From NCBI GenBank assembly GCA_965219915.1, contig OZ244794.1, positions 1 to 64,000 of the forward strand: DNA of 64,000 nt, read 5' to 3'. The notes beneath the pieces are model-generated. The model was not told where the DNA came from. It saw only the letters and a list, made by a program, of their open reading frames with translations, and made no database searches. Numbering within the stretch: position 1 is the stretch's first letter; the number at the start of each line of letters is the position of its first letter. Shown here in pieces: positions 47,944 to 56,312 of this stretch. The DNA comes from Bin80 sp965219915 (GTDB taxonomy: Bacteria; Bacteroidota; Rhodothermia; Rhodothermales; Bin80). The position numbers and the translations under genes were made by a program.

Positions 47944-49599
47944 ATGTTCGTACGCAAACTCAAACGCAAGACGACCCAAAACATCGCCGTCCAGATCGTG
48001 CGCAATGACCGCACGAAAGACGGCAAAGTGCGGCAGAAGATCGTGCGCCATATGGGCACGGCCCCCGAAGGCCCCGCATTGGAGGCCCTCCTGCACATCG
48101 CGGAACAGGAACGTCTGCGGATAGAAGAGAGTGTGCAGCCCACCTTGTTTCCATCGGAGCATAGTGCCAATGCCGTACTGGAGGCCCGACACCGTAAGCA
48201 GTCCAAGCAGCCCATCCCGCTGGCGGACATCCGCAAGCTCGAGGAGGTCAAGCGGGTCTGCGTGGGCTTTCATGAGGTTTTTGGGGCCTTGTATGCGCGT
48301 ATGGGGTTAGATCGGTTGTTTTCCACACGGCATGCGATGGCCGCGCGTCTGTTCAGGCAGGCGGTGTTGTTGCGTTTGGCGGCTCCAGGGGACAGCAAGC
48401 TGGCTCATGCGCGGCAGTTGTCAAAGGAGGATGGCGTGGAAGTGCCGGTACACAAGTTTTACCGCATGATGGATGCGGTTGATGATCGGCGCATTGCGCG
48501 GTTGCAGTCTATTGTGGCCCGGGAAGTGACCGACTTGCTCGGGGGCAAGCTGGATGTGCTGTTTTTTGATGTCACCACGCTGTCGTTTGCGTCGGACAAG
48601 TCGGACGAACTCCGCAAGAAGGGATACAGTAAAGATGGTAAGCACAACCGTGTGCAGGTGGTATTGGCTTTGATGCAGACCCGAGACGGATTGCCGGTGG
48701 GCTATGAGCTGTTTGAAGGCAATACCGCGGACGTAAAGACGCTGGGGCCAGCGATCGCGTCGTTGAAGGCGCGTTTTGCGCTGGACCGCGTGGTATTTGT
48801 GGCGGATGCCGGGATGCTGAGTGCGGACAATGTGGCGTTACTGCACAGTATGGGTCATGACTATGTGGTTGCGGCCCGGTTGCGCTCGATGAAGGCGGAA
48901 CAACTGCGCAAGGTTACCGGCACGCTTACGTGGCAGGCAACTGCGGATGGGCGCAAGGTGACCGAAGTGAGCATTGGGGGTCGTCGGCTCATATTGCGCT
49001 ATTGTCCGAAGCGTGCGGCCAAGGACGCCCACGAGCGGGAGCAAGCGATAAAGAAAGCCCGTAAGCGTTTGGCGTCCGGGGTCAAGGGATCTGGCCGGAA
49101 CGGTCGTTACTTGAAAGTTAAACGGGGTGCGGTGAAGCTGAATGCGGCGGCCATTGAAAGGGATCGTCAATTGGAGGGCCTGCATGGGGTATGGACGAGT
49201 CTCAAGGCGTCATCCGGTCAGCAAGTGTATGCGCAGTACGGGGGTTTATGGCAGATTGAGGAGGGCTTTCGGGTATTGAAGCACACCCTGGCGATTCGTC
49301 CGGTGTTTCACTGGACTGAGCGCCGGGTCCGCGCGCACATTGCCATTTGCTTTGCGGCCTTTGCGATGCTGCGCATTCTGCGTCGACTCTACAACACGCG
49401 GCATGGCGCCGAAGCGCCCATCAGTGAGGGTCAGATTTTGGCTCAGTTGCGTGAAGTAGAGGTGTCCGTAGTACGGGACAACACCACCAAGCGTCATTTC
49501 GCGATTCCCTCGGCGGCCAACAGTACAAAAGTTCGACTTTACAAAGCGCTGGGGTTGACGATTCAGCGCCAGACCGTACCCGTAGAAAAAGACCAGTAA
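47944..49599 (+). CDS. IS1634-family DDE transposase
   Basis: From the ATG at 47944 the transposase has 551 residues; an in-frame TTG at 47914 lies on the -10-like TATAAT at 47909-47914 and is rejected. The DDE residues are visible: Asp in VLFFDVTTLSF (about 209), Asp in VFVADAGMLSADN (about 288), and Glu in YGGLWQIEEGFRVLK (about 439). The last follows the Y-x2-(R)-x3-E-x6-K signature of the IS4 superfamily, with Leu in place of Arg. An N-terminal region with QKIVRHMGTAPEG is typical of the IS1634 group. A small palindrome (CCGTA-TAT-TACGG, 47926-47938) just before the start could limit translation. No frameshift or stop is seen, so the element may be active. Confidence 0.95.
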   Translation: MFVRKLKRKTTQNIAVQIVRNDRTKDGKVRQKIVRHMGTAPEGPALEALLHIAEQERLRIEESVQPTLFPSEHSANAVLEARHRKQSKQPIPLADIRKLEEVKRVCVGFHEVFGALYARMGLDRLFSTRHAMAARLFRQAVLLRLAAPGDSKLAHARQLSKEDGVEVPVHKFYRMMDAVDDRRIARLQSIVAREVTDLLGGKLDVLFFDVTTLSFASDKSDELRKKGYSKDGKHNRVQVVLALMQTRDGLPVGYELFEGNTADVKTLGPAIASLKARFALDRVVFVADAGMLSADNVALLHSMGHDYVVAARLRSMKAEQLRKVTGTLTWQATADGRKVTEVSIGGRRLILRYCPKRAAKDAHEREQAIKKARKRLASGVKGSGRNGRYLKVKRGAVKLNAAAIERDRQLEGLHGVWTSLKASSGQQVYAQYGGLWQIEEGFRVLKHTLAIRPVFHWTERRVRAHIAICFAAFAMLRILRRLYNTRHGAEAPISEGQILAQLREVEVSVVRDNTTKRHFAIPSAANSTKVRLYKALGLTIQRQTVPVEKDQ

Positions 49600-49634
49600 C
49601 CCGCGCCTCAAGTGGTTGCTGACGTCTGGAATTA

Positions 49635-49653
49635 AGGCCGCAAAAAACGGCCT
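49635..49653 (+). terminator. Hairpin after the transposase gene
   Basis: AGGCCG, loop CAAAAAA, CGGCCT gives a 6-bp perfect GC-rich stem 35 bases after the transposase stop, inside the IS. There is no clear T-run, so it is a weak terminator or structural element of the right end. Confidence 0.5.
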
Positions 49654-49767
49654 GATAGACCGTCTTTGTAGTGTTCAAATTGTCCGGGACACCCCCAAAA
49701 AAAATCCTATGCCCCTGGTAATGGGGCTCTTTTAACTTTCAGAGAGTTACAAATTGTCGAAGTCAGG

Positions 49768-49901
49768 AGTAGAGGCGTGTCAGCAATGACCAAGTCAGTT
49801 TGTAGGGTGGCCGAGCCGCTTCGCCGTAGCCATTCGATTTGGCAGATATACAATGAAGTCTTTCACCAAGCCTGCCACAAGTACATCAGGTAGACATGAA
49901 T
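49768..49901. repeat. Right copy of 134-bp direct repeat (long target-site duplication)
   Basis: Begins exactly after the right end of the IS and matches 47620-47753 base for base. It carries the 5' flank of the beta-propeller gene and its first two codons, so that gene keeps about 128 bases of its native upstream DNA. A weak ribosome-binding sequence (CAGGTAG) precedes the ATG at 49896. Confidence 0.93.
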
Positions 49902-51074
49902 GCTAACCGTGCTTTGCGACGAATTTGTGCTGCGCTTGCCATAGGCGCTTGCATGCTGGCACCTGCACAGGCGCAGGAATTGAAGTTCACGCTAGTCGAG
50001 CAATTCGTCATCGGTGATGACGAGGAGGCGTCTGCCGAGTATCTTCTGTCGTTTCCCAGGATGGTCAGGACGGACTCGAAAGGCAATATATATGTCCAAG
50101 ATAGAAGGCGTATGGGCATTCGGGTCTTTGATGCAACTGGTCAGTACGTTACCACGATCGGGAAAAGGGGTGAAGGTCCCGGAGAGATGCGGGATATCAT
50201 CGGCATGCATGTGGATGATCAGGATCGGCTGATCGTGGCCGATCGGATAAGCGCGCGGTTTACGATCTTCACGGAAATGGGCAATGGTATTGAAACAAGC
50301 TCGTTCGTAGACGAAAGTACTATCTCGCCTCATTCAATCCTGTCTCTTGAAGGCGCGTTTGTGCTCAAGTACGTAAGGCTGCTTGACGATCCTGAAGGGG
50401 ATCTTCCCTACATCAATGACGACAATACGCTTCATCTGCACGACAGCAAGCTGAATCGGATTGAGTCCTTTGCGCGATTGGATGAACTGTTTGACCTTAA
50501 CCGTCCCTTCCTTAAAGCGAATTCCGGCTCGTCTGGTGCACTGAGAATGGCGACGAACGGAATTGACACTATTATACTAGTCCCCCACATTTACAGTGGA
50601 TACGTCTACCGGTACACACGATCGAATGGCTCCTGGGACATGGAGAAGCTAAAAGGGAGTCCTGCGCCCAGAAGAGCCTATATACCCTACAGTGAGCGTG
50701 ATCGTGAGGCAAATCGGGATCTTCGCAGGTCTTCTATTACGGTTTCAGGCCCGACGGGTGTTTACCGTGCGAAGGTGTTGAATTGGAGCGTTGGCATTGC
50801 AATTCTAAGCACCAGCGAATTTGTGAACTTTACTAAGCAGACACCGCTAGGGGGGGTGCTTGGAAATAAAGCGGAGTTGTTCGATCAGGATGGAAGCCTC
50901 CAGGGATATGGCCCGCTGCAGTTCGATTCTCAGGAGTTGAATAGCAACGGGAGCGTCATGGATTCCATCAGCATCCTGTGGACAGATGGGAATGATCGCG
51001 TCTATTTGCGTAGGAGAAACGAGCAAGGCTACTACGTGCTCAGCGTTGCGGAGCTAGAAATCAGTTCAAAATGA
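49896..51074 (+). CDS. Exported 6-bladed beta-propeller protein
   Basis: A 392-residue protein with a signal peptide (ALAIGACMLAPAQAQ, cleavage about residue 27). The mature part shows propeller blades: RMVRTDSKGNIYVQDRRRMG, IRVFDATGQYVTTIGKRGEGPGE and IIGMHVDDQDRLIVADRI. The GKxGEGPGE turn is diagnostic of the 6-bladed beta-propeller family of Bacteroidota, for which ligand binding at the outer membrane is suspected. Before the IS inserted, this gene lay 131 bases after the TonB receptor on the same strand, so the two probably worked together. Its first two codons lie within the duplicated target site. Confidence 0.85.
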   Translation: MNANRALRRICAALAIGACMLAPAQAQELKFTLVEQFVIGDDEEASAEYLLSFPRMVRTDSKGNIYVQDRRRMGIRVFDATGQYVTTIGKRGEGPGEMRDIIGMHVDDQDRLIVADRISARFTIFTEMGNGIETSSFVDESTISPHSILSLEGAFVLKYVRLLDDPEGDLPYINDDNTLHLHDSKLNRIESFARLDELFDLNRPFLKANSGSSGALRMATNGIDTIILVPHIYSGYVYRYTRSNGSWDMEKLKGSPAPRRAYIPYSERDREANRDLRRSSITVSGPTGVYRAKVLNWSVGIAILSTSEFVNFTKQTPLGGVLGNKAELFDQDGSLQGYGPLQFDSQELNSNGSVMDSISILWTDGNDRVYLRRRNEQGYYVLSVAELEISSK

Positions 51075-51299
51075 ATCGCGAGTGGTGCTGCAACTGTGCT
51101 ACACGGGCGCATTAGTCAAGAAATGCGTTAACAACGGGCAGCGGGACCATTGAATCCCGAGCTTTTTCAACCCTTTCAAATCTGGGGCACTAGCAGAGAT
51201 TCAATTCATAGGGGTAAACCCCCACAGAGAATTCGACGGCGTAGAATGCGCCGTATGCGCGCGCCTCTGATGTCCGCTCCGATCAATGACTCCGCAGCT

Positions 51300-51509
51300 T
51301 CAGGGCGCCCTGCACCCGTAGCGCCCCTGCCAGCACGGGGCAAAGAGCGCCAGCTCCCAGAACTGGTTGGGATAGTCAAAGCAGAAGGTCCGGACCTTGA
51401 CAGCTGCATAGATCAGCCCGCCCCACAGGGCGAGGAGGCAGATCTGGAAGAGGATCGTGGTCAACGTAGTCATTAAATCACTCATCTGTGTATGTGTAAA
51501 AATTCGCAC
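51300..51509 (-). CDS. Possible small single-pass membrane protein
   Basis: A 69-codon minus-strand frame (or 61 from the second Met, MSDLMTTLT). It has one strong hydrophobic helix, TTILFQICLLALWGGLIYAAV, followed by an aromatic-rich segment (DYPNQFWELALFAPCWQGRY). No family is recognised. The overlapping frames on both strands here are also open, because the region is GC-rich and repetitive in Arg codons, so chance is not excluded. It may be the remainder of the same lost module as the neighbouring pseudogene. Confidence 0.3.
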   Translation of the reverse strand: MRIFTHTQMSDLMTTLTTILFQICLLALWGGLIYAAVKVRTFCFDYPNQFWELALFAPCWQGRYGCRAP

Positions 51510-51517
51510 CGTGTCAG

Positions 51518-51792
51518 CTATTCATTATGGGAAAACAGCTCTCCCTGGACGTAGCGATCGGCCGCGTCAGCCTTCTCTGTTGTCTGATTCCGGGGTGGCG
51601 CGGCGCCTTTCCGGCCAGTGCCAGGCGCATGAGCCGGGATTTTGTCAAGCCAGTCACTTCTGCCAAGCTTTACAGTGCCTCGAACTCAAAATCTGTGACC
51701 TTGATCGTCACCAGTCGGGATCGCCCCTCCCACTCTCGGGGAGACAGTTACGCCTCCGATTCGTGGAGTTTCCGGCACTGCAACTGCAAATA
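51518..51792 (-). pseudogene. Decayed ribbon-helix-helix-like gene (possible mobilisation or antitoxin protein)
   Basis: A minus-strand frame reads RSRLVTIKVTDFEFEAL, then a TAA stop at 51670-51672, then SLAEVTGLTKSRLMRLALAG in the same frame. Ignoring the stop, the pattern matches the ribbon-helix-helix fold of MobC-like mobilisation proteins and RHH antitoxins (strand with alternating hydrophobics, helix with E-AL, G-L-S/T-S-LMR). A further in-frame stop occurs upstream after HESEA. There is no start codon placed as expected. It is therefore a remnant at best; the family call rests on pattern only. Confidence 0.3.
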
Positions 51793-52218
51793 ATCTGCTG
51801 CCTCCCGGAGCGCGTCGGCGTCCAGATTGACGACCCCCTGGAATCGTGTCATTGGATCGACTGCACGACAAATTCCGTGATGCGTCACGCCCCCAAGGAA
51901 CACGCAAGATTCATTTCTCTGTCTCCAGGATTATTGCATAGGTACAGCCCTCCCCCACCCGTGGTTGTCGCGCTACCTCAACCTTTATGAACGGGCTTTG
52001 GGATAGATGTAACTTTTTTCTTCTGCAGCCCCACTGTGTTCGGCAGTCAATCATTCGGTCAGCGTGCATCAGCTTTGGGATTTATTCCCATACAGTAGGG
52101 ATACCGAAATAGGCTTGAAGAAAAAATTTCTCCGGTTTTGACCCTTAGGTTTTGTGTGTGGCAACTGAATATTCATTAGCCGAGTTTTATCTTTCAAGCT
52201 ATTCACACAGTCACCAAG

Positions 52219-53544
52219 ATGCGAAGAGTTTCGTTGCTGATATCGTTGTTTCTTTGGGGCGCAGCAGCCAGCGCGCAACAACCCAATATTGTCCTTATTG
52301 TAGCTGACGACCTCGGGTACGGGGACCTCTCAAGCTATGGGGCAGAAGATCTGCACTCACCTGCCCTTGACAGCCTGGCTGCCTCGGGCATTCGATTCAC
52401 GCAGTTCTACGCCAACTCACCCGTCTGCTCACCTACAAGGGCCTCCTTGCTGTCCGGTCGCTATCCTCCGATGGCGGGCGTTCCGGGTGTCATCCGCACA
52501 CATGCGTCCAACAACTGGGGAAATCTTGCGCATAATATTGAGCTGCTGCCGGAAAAACTTCGGCTTCGCGGATATCATACTTCAATGGTGGGCAAATGGC
52601 ACCTGGGACTCAATGCACCTCAGCGGCCCGTAGACCGAGGCTTTGACCATTTTGAGGGCTTCCTAGGCGATATGATGGACGACTACTACAACCACCGGCG
52701 TCACGGGATTAATTACATGCGCCGCGGTGAGGAGGTCATCTATCCTGAAGGACACGCCACAGATCTATTCACGGACTGGGCGGTGCACTACATAGAAAGT
52801 CGAACAGTCTCTACAGCACCATTCTTCCTCTACCTGGCTTATAACGCCCCCCATACGCCCATTCAACCACCTGAGGAATGGGTTACCAAAGTGCAGCAGC
52901 GGGAAGGTGGCATCGTCGAAGCCCGAGCTAAACTCGTGGCTCTGATTGAACATATGGATCACGGTATCGGAAAGGTGATGACGGCCCTAAAAGAGAATGG
53001 ATTCTATGATAACACCCTTGTAATTTTTGTGAGTGATAACGGCGGACAACTCAATGTCGGTGCGCGTAATGGTCCATTACGTGACGGCAAGGGAACCGTG
53101 TATGAAGGCGGCATTAGAGTGCCTGCCATTGCTTCCTGGCCCGGAAGTATCGCACCTGGCACTACCAGTGATGCCCTCCTGACCACAATGGATATTTACC
53201 CTACGCTTCTTGAGGCAGCGCGAGCAAGGATCACACAGATTATTGACGGAACCAGCTTTCTCGGCTCACTCCTTGGCGGCCCGGATCCTGACCCCAACCG
53301 TCTCCTGTTTTTCTCCAGACGGGAAGGAGGTGTACGCTTTGGCGGAAAAACGATTGAAGCGGTCCGGCAGGGGCCTTGGAAACTGCTTCAAAACAGCCCC
53401 TACGCTCCGCTAGAGCTGTACAATCTCGAGCGGGACCCACTGGAGACAACAGACCTGTCCTCAGCCGAACCTGATGTTTTTCGAAGGCTTGCCGCTGAAC
53501 TGCGGCAATATGTGCAGGAGGCCGGGAACGTGCCCTGGCAGTAG
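52219..53544 (+). CDS. Exported arylsulfatase-type sulfatase
   Basis: A 441-residue type I sulfatase. A signal peptide covers residues 1-19 (SLLISLFLWGAAASAQ). The metal site reads NIVLIVADDLGYGDLSSYG, the formylglycine site is CSPTRASLLSG near residue 74, and GKWHLG and FVSDNGG are present. It lacks the Gly-rich insert seen in the sulfatase at 21-22.4 kb and is probably from a different subfamily. It is the first gene of the island at 52-60 kb and is convergent with the oxidoreductase gene, with eight bases between stops. The sulfate ester substrate is unknown. Confidence 0.94.
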   Translation: MRRVSLLISLFLWGAAASAQQPNIVLIVADDLGYGDLSSYGAEDLHSPALDSLAASGIRFTQFYANSPVCSPTRASLLSGRYPPMAGVPGVIRTHASNNWGNLAHNIELLPEKLRLRGYHTSMVGKWHLGLNAPQRPVDRGFDHFEGFLGDMMDDYYNHRRHGINYMRRGEEVIYPEGHATDLFTDWAVHYIESRTVSTAPFFLYLAYNAPHTPIQPPEEWVTKVQQREGGIVEARAKLVALIEHMDHGIGKVMTALKENGFYDNTLVIFVSDNGGQLNVGARNGPLRDGKGTVYEGGIRVPAIASWPGSIAPGTTSDALLTTMDIYPTLLEAARARITQIIDGTSFLGSLLGGPDPDPNRLLFFSRREGGVRFGGKTIEAVRQGPWKLLQNSPYAPLELYNLERDPLETTDLSSAEPDVFRRLAAELRQYVQEAGNVPWQ

Positions 53545-53552
53545 TCTGAGAC

Positions 53553-54878
53553 TTACACCTTCCAGGGACCTCGCATACTCCGGGTCACCTGCGCATTTGC
53601 TTCTTCGTCTCCAGCGAATTTCTCCTTCTTCGGATTGAATTTCAGCGTACGCCCCAGACGCATACAGATCTCACTCGTTAGGCAGGCTACCAGCGAGCTG
53701 TGACCAATCTCAACGTCACAGACCGGCCTGTTACGTGTTTTTACACAGTTGAGGAAATTTCTGCGATGATCATCACTGCGATACAAATGTGTTTCGCTGG
53801 GTTTCATGGCAGTTGTGAGCAGGGCATCGTCAGAAGCCCAAATATCACCACGGCTGACACCAACCCAACCCTCCGTTCCAATAAACTGAATCATACCTTC
53901 ATGCGGCCCCTTCTTCTTTATTATCGGAGGGCTATCGGGATACATCAAAGTAACCTCGTCCTCTTCTGCGTTGGAGGCATGCACAATTTTAGTTGGAGCG
54001 GAGCCATCGAGCCCCAGTCCCCAGAGAGCAATGTCGAAGTTGTGCGCTCCCCAGTCCGCGACATGCCCTGCCGAATACGGTATCCACGCCCGCCAAGCCC
54101 CTTCCTCTGTGTTGTAGCCGCCGCTCACACGCTTGCTGTGATAGGGCGCCGACGGGGCGTTACCTAACCATAATTCATAAAGGAACCCGTCTGGAATGGG
54201 CTCCTCCCCGTGTGGGAACGGACGGGAAATACCGCCCACTTGGGCATAGACTTTCTGAATCTCACCGACGTATCCGTTACGGGCCAACTCACATGCATGC
54301 CTGAACCGTGCGTCTGAACGTTGCTGGCTTCCATTTTGAAATACGCGATTGTATTTCCGCACAGCTTTAACCATTGCCCTTCCTTCGCTAATGGTTCGAG
54401 CCAATGGCTTCTCACTATACATATCCTTACCGGCCTTGGCCGCTGCCACTGCCATATATGCATGCCAATGATCCGGGAGGGCAAGGCACACGGCATCAAT
54501 ATCGTCACGCTCCAGGACCTGCCAGAAAAATGTATAGCCGTCACAACCCGAATAGCTGCTCATACCGCTATTTTCTGCATACGCAGCATTAACCAATTGA
54601 CGCGATGGCTCCCGTCCTCTTAGTCCACGCCCCGCATAGTTATCCCCGGACTTATTCACATCACACACGGCCAATACCTGTACATCCGGTTTTTCAATAA
54701 ACACCTGCAGGTTATTCATGCCCATACTTCCCATACCAATGAATCCCATAGTGATTCGGTCGCTGGGAGCGGGCCGATTACCCCGCCCAAGCACAGATGC
54801 GGGTACAATGACAGGGAGCGCGGCAGCAGCGCTCAAACCCTTTAGAAAACTGCGTCGGCTGACGGACATGGAACTCAT
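53553..54878 (-). CDS. Tat-exported Gfo/Idh/MocA family oxidoreductase
   Basis: The ATG at 54878 gives 441 residues with a twin-arginine signal (SVSRRSFLKGLSAAAALPVI). The Rossmann loop reads TMGFIGMGSMGMNNLQVF near residue 45, and the EKP motif of the family is SEKPLARTISEGRAM near residue 145. The substrate-binding half (HVADWGAHNFDIALWGLG) follows with a conserved His-Asp pair. These enzymes use NAD(P) to oxidise or epimerise sugars; exported forms are frequent in planctomycetes and Bacteroidota. A frame from 54914 would add 12 residues before the Tat signal. The substrate is unknown; a sulfated or unusual sugar is inferred from the sulfatase neighbour. Confidence 0.92.
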   Translation of the reverse strand: MSSMSVSRRSFLKGLSAAAALPVIVPASVLGRGNRPAPSDRITMGFIGMGSMGMNNLQVFIEKPDVQVLAVCDVNKSGDNYAGRGLRGREPSRQLVNAAYAENSGMSSYSGCDGYTFFWQVLERDDIDAVCLALPDHWHAYMAVAAAKAGKDMYSEKPLARTISEGRAMVKAVRKYNRVFQNGSQQRSDARFRHACELARNGYVGEIQKVYAQVGGISRPFPHGEEPIPDGFLYELWLGNAPSAPYHSKRVSGGYNTEEGAWRAWIPYSAGHVADWGAHNFDIALWGLGLDGSAPTKIVHASNAEEDEVTLMYPDSPPIIKKKGPHEGMIQFIGTEGWVGVSRGDIWASDDALLTTAMKPSETHLYRSDDHRRNFLNCVKTRNRPVCDVEIGHSSLVACLTSEICMRLGRTLKFNPKKEKFAGDEEANAQVTRSMRGPWKV

Positions 54879-55018
54879 TACGCTATTGACTTTATTGGCT
54901 CCGTAATATAGCACACCGCTTGTTAACCTGCCCTTTGCTGCTTACTTTCACAGAGATTGTACCTTACTATTGTTGGCATACATGCCTACCTACATCCTAA
55001 TCCGACATTATTAGAGTT

Positions 55019-55900
55019 ATGCCTAACCCTTGGACTGGAATTGGAAATCCGTACACGCGCGCAGAAGTGCTTGGGCGCCTGCATGCCACACTGGACCGTG
55101 GCGAACCGATTATCGTGGCTGGCGCTGGCACAGGTATCAGTGCCAAATTCATTGAGAAGGGTGGTGCTGACCTGCTGATCATCTACAACTCCGGGCGCTT
55201 CCGTATGTCTGGACATGGTTCAACTGCAGGACTTATGGCCTATGGAGATGCAAACGCTGTTGCTATGGAGATCGGCGAATTTGAGGTGCTTCCGGTCGTC
55301 AATGAGATCCCTGTAATCTGTGGGGTTCATGCGTCGGATCCGCGGCGACGCATTTGGCATCACCTGCTCAAGGTGAGAGATATGGGATTTAGCGGCATTA
55401 ACAACTTCCCTACCCACGCAATTGTGGATGGTCTCTTCCGACAGGTACTCGAAGAAACGGGCATGAGCGTGCAGCACGAGATTGACATGGTTGCACTCGC
55501 CCAGAAACGAGGAATTGATCTTTTCTCGATCGTGTATGTCGCGACACCAGAGGAATCCCGCAGGATGGCCGAGGCTGGAGCGGATGTGATCATTGCCCAT
55601 GTGGGATGTACGATCGGTGGATCTATCGGCGTTACTGGAGCCACCTGCACCTTGGAGGAAGCTGCAACACGTACTCAGGGAATTATTGAAGCTGCCAGCA
55701 GCATCCGCAAGGATATAATTTTCCTGAGTCACGGAGGTCCAATTTGTACGCCCTCAGATGCTGCGTACATCAATGAGCATACCGACACCGTCGGATTTGT
55801 GGGCGCAAGCAGCCTTGAACGAATGGGAGTAGAACAATCCCTCATCAACCTCACCAAAGAATTTAAACAGATCCCGTGTCCAGCGGCCCGTAAACACTGA
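55019..55900 (+). CDS. Phosphoenolpyruvate hydrolase-like TIM-barrel protein
   Basis: A 293-residue protein of the PEP-hydrolase/isocitrate-lyase-like barrel group. The segments EPIIVAGAGTGISAKFIEKG near residue 28, LLIIYNSGRFRMSGHGSTAG near residue 55, and IIAHVGCTIGGSIG near residue 195 are as I recall for the PEP hydrolase family. Its true reaction in bacteria is poorly known. It overlaps the following cupin gene by one base (TGATG), so the two are translationally coupled. The pairing suggests the barrel acts on a small acid that the cupin senses or transforms. Confidence 0.85.
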   Translation: MPNPWTGIGNPYTRAEVLGRLHATLDRGEPIIVAGAGTGISAKFIEKGGADLLIIYNSGRFRMSGHGSTAGLMAYGDANAVAMEIGEFEVLPVVNEIPVICGVHASDPRRRIWHHLLKVRDMGFSGINNFPTHAIVDGLFRQVLEETGMSVQHEIDMVALAQKRGIDLFSIVYVATPEESRRMAEAGADVIIAHVGCTIGGSIGVTGATCTLEEAATRTQGIIEAASSIRKDIIFLSHGGPICTPSDAAYINEHTDTVGFVGASSLERMGVEQSLINLTKEFKQIPCPAARKH

Positions 55901-56307
55901 TGTCCAGACAATTCTTTCTGAACAAGGAAACTCAATGGATAGAACACGTTGATCAAGGTACCAATACCTGGATCAATTACCCGGATCCCGTTACTCCGGG
56001 TCTTTTCGCCGCTAAGGCCGAGATTAAGTGCGGAGAAGGGCACGACTTTCATTGCCATCCTGGGCGCGAGGAGTTAATTTTTGTACTGCAGGGTACCGTA
56101 GAACAATGGATCGGTGAGTCCTGTAAGATTCTATCTCCTGGAGATGCCGTAGTGATCCCCGCTGGACTGGCTCACGCCTCTTTTAACGCAGGGGAGGACC
56201 CAGCAGTACTTTTTGTAATACTAACCCCGGCCGAGCTTGACGCCCCGCTCGGCGAGGATTTATCCAATCTGGAACCATGGAACAAGCTTCGTACCCGCGA
56301 AACCTAA
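55900..56307 (+). CDS. Small single-domain cupin
   Basis: A 135-residue beta-barrel protein. The first cupin motif is DFHCHPGREELIFVLQGTVEQW near residues 47-68 (G-x5-H-x-H-x-E type, with His-Cys-His-Pro and Glu). The second motif is PAGLAHASFNAGED near residue 87. The metal ligands His, Glu and His are present. Such cupins serve as isomerases, dioxygenases or sugar-binding sensors. It is coupled to the TIM-barrel gene upstream, and the large lipoprotein gene follows after five bases. Confidence 0.85.
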   Translation: MSRQFFLNKETQWIEHVDQGTNTWINYPDPVTPGLFAAKAEIKCGEGHDFHCHPGREELIFVLQGTVEQWIGESCKILSPGDAVVIPAGLAHASFNAGEDPAVLFVILTPAELDAPLGEDLSNLEPWNKLRTRET

Positions 56308-56312
56308 CTCAG

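Larger units (their letters stand above)
47754..49767 (+). mobile_element. Complete IS1634-family (IS4 superfamily) insertion sequence
   Basis: A 2014-bp element bounded by 13-bp perfect inverted repeats, CCTGACTTCGACA at 47754-47766 and its complement at 49755-49767. It contains one full-length DDE transposase gene. It is flanked by 134-bp identical direct repeats. Long, variable-length target duplications are known for IS1634 of Mycoplasma mycoides and the related IS1549, which fits the transposase type. Inside each end is a motif containing TTTGTAGTGTTCA (about 47880 and 49665) in direct orientation. The left end has two copies of GGGGCATTTTTGG. No passenger gene is present. The intact ends and identical duplications suggest a recent insertion. 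Confidence 0.92.
51075..52218. other. 1.1-kb region with decayed genes
   Basis: No intact gene of normal size is seen between the propeller gene and the sulfatase. It contains two minus-strand remnants listed separately (51300-51509 and 51518-51792). The rest, including about 51800-52218, shows nothing I can support apart from the presumed sulfatase promoter. Confidence 0.5.

Noticed and set aside
47620..49901. 134-bp repeats as recombination (att) sites or a tandem gene duplication
   Set aside because: The inner edges of both copies coincide exactly with the 13-bp inverted repeats of the IS, and the enclosed gene is a DDE transposase, not an integrase. Target-site duplication explains both facts.
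51457..51990. 177-codon plus-strand frame in the decayed region
   Set aside because: Cys/His/Pro-rich shadow of a GC-rich stretch. The minus-strand remnants have more protein-like patterns.
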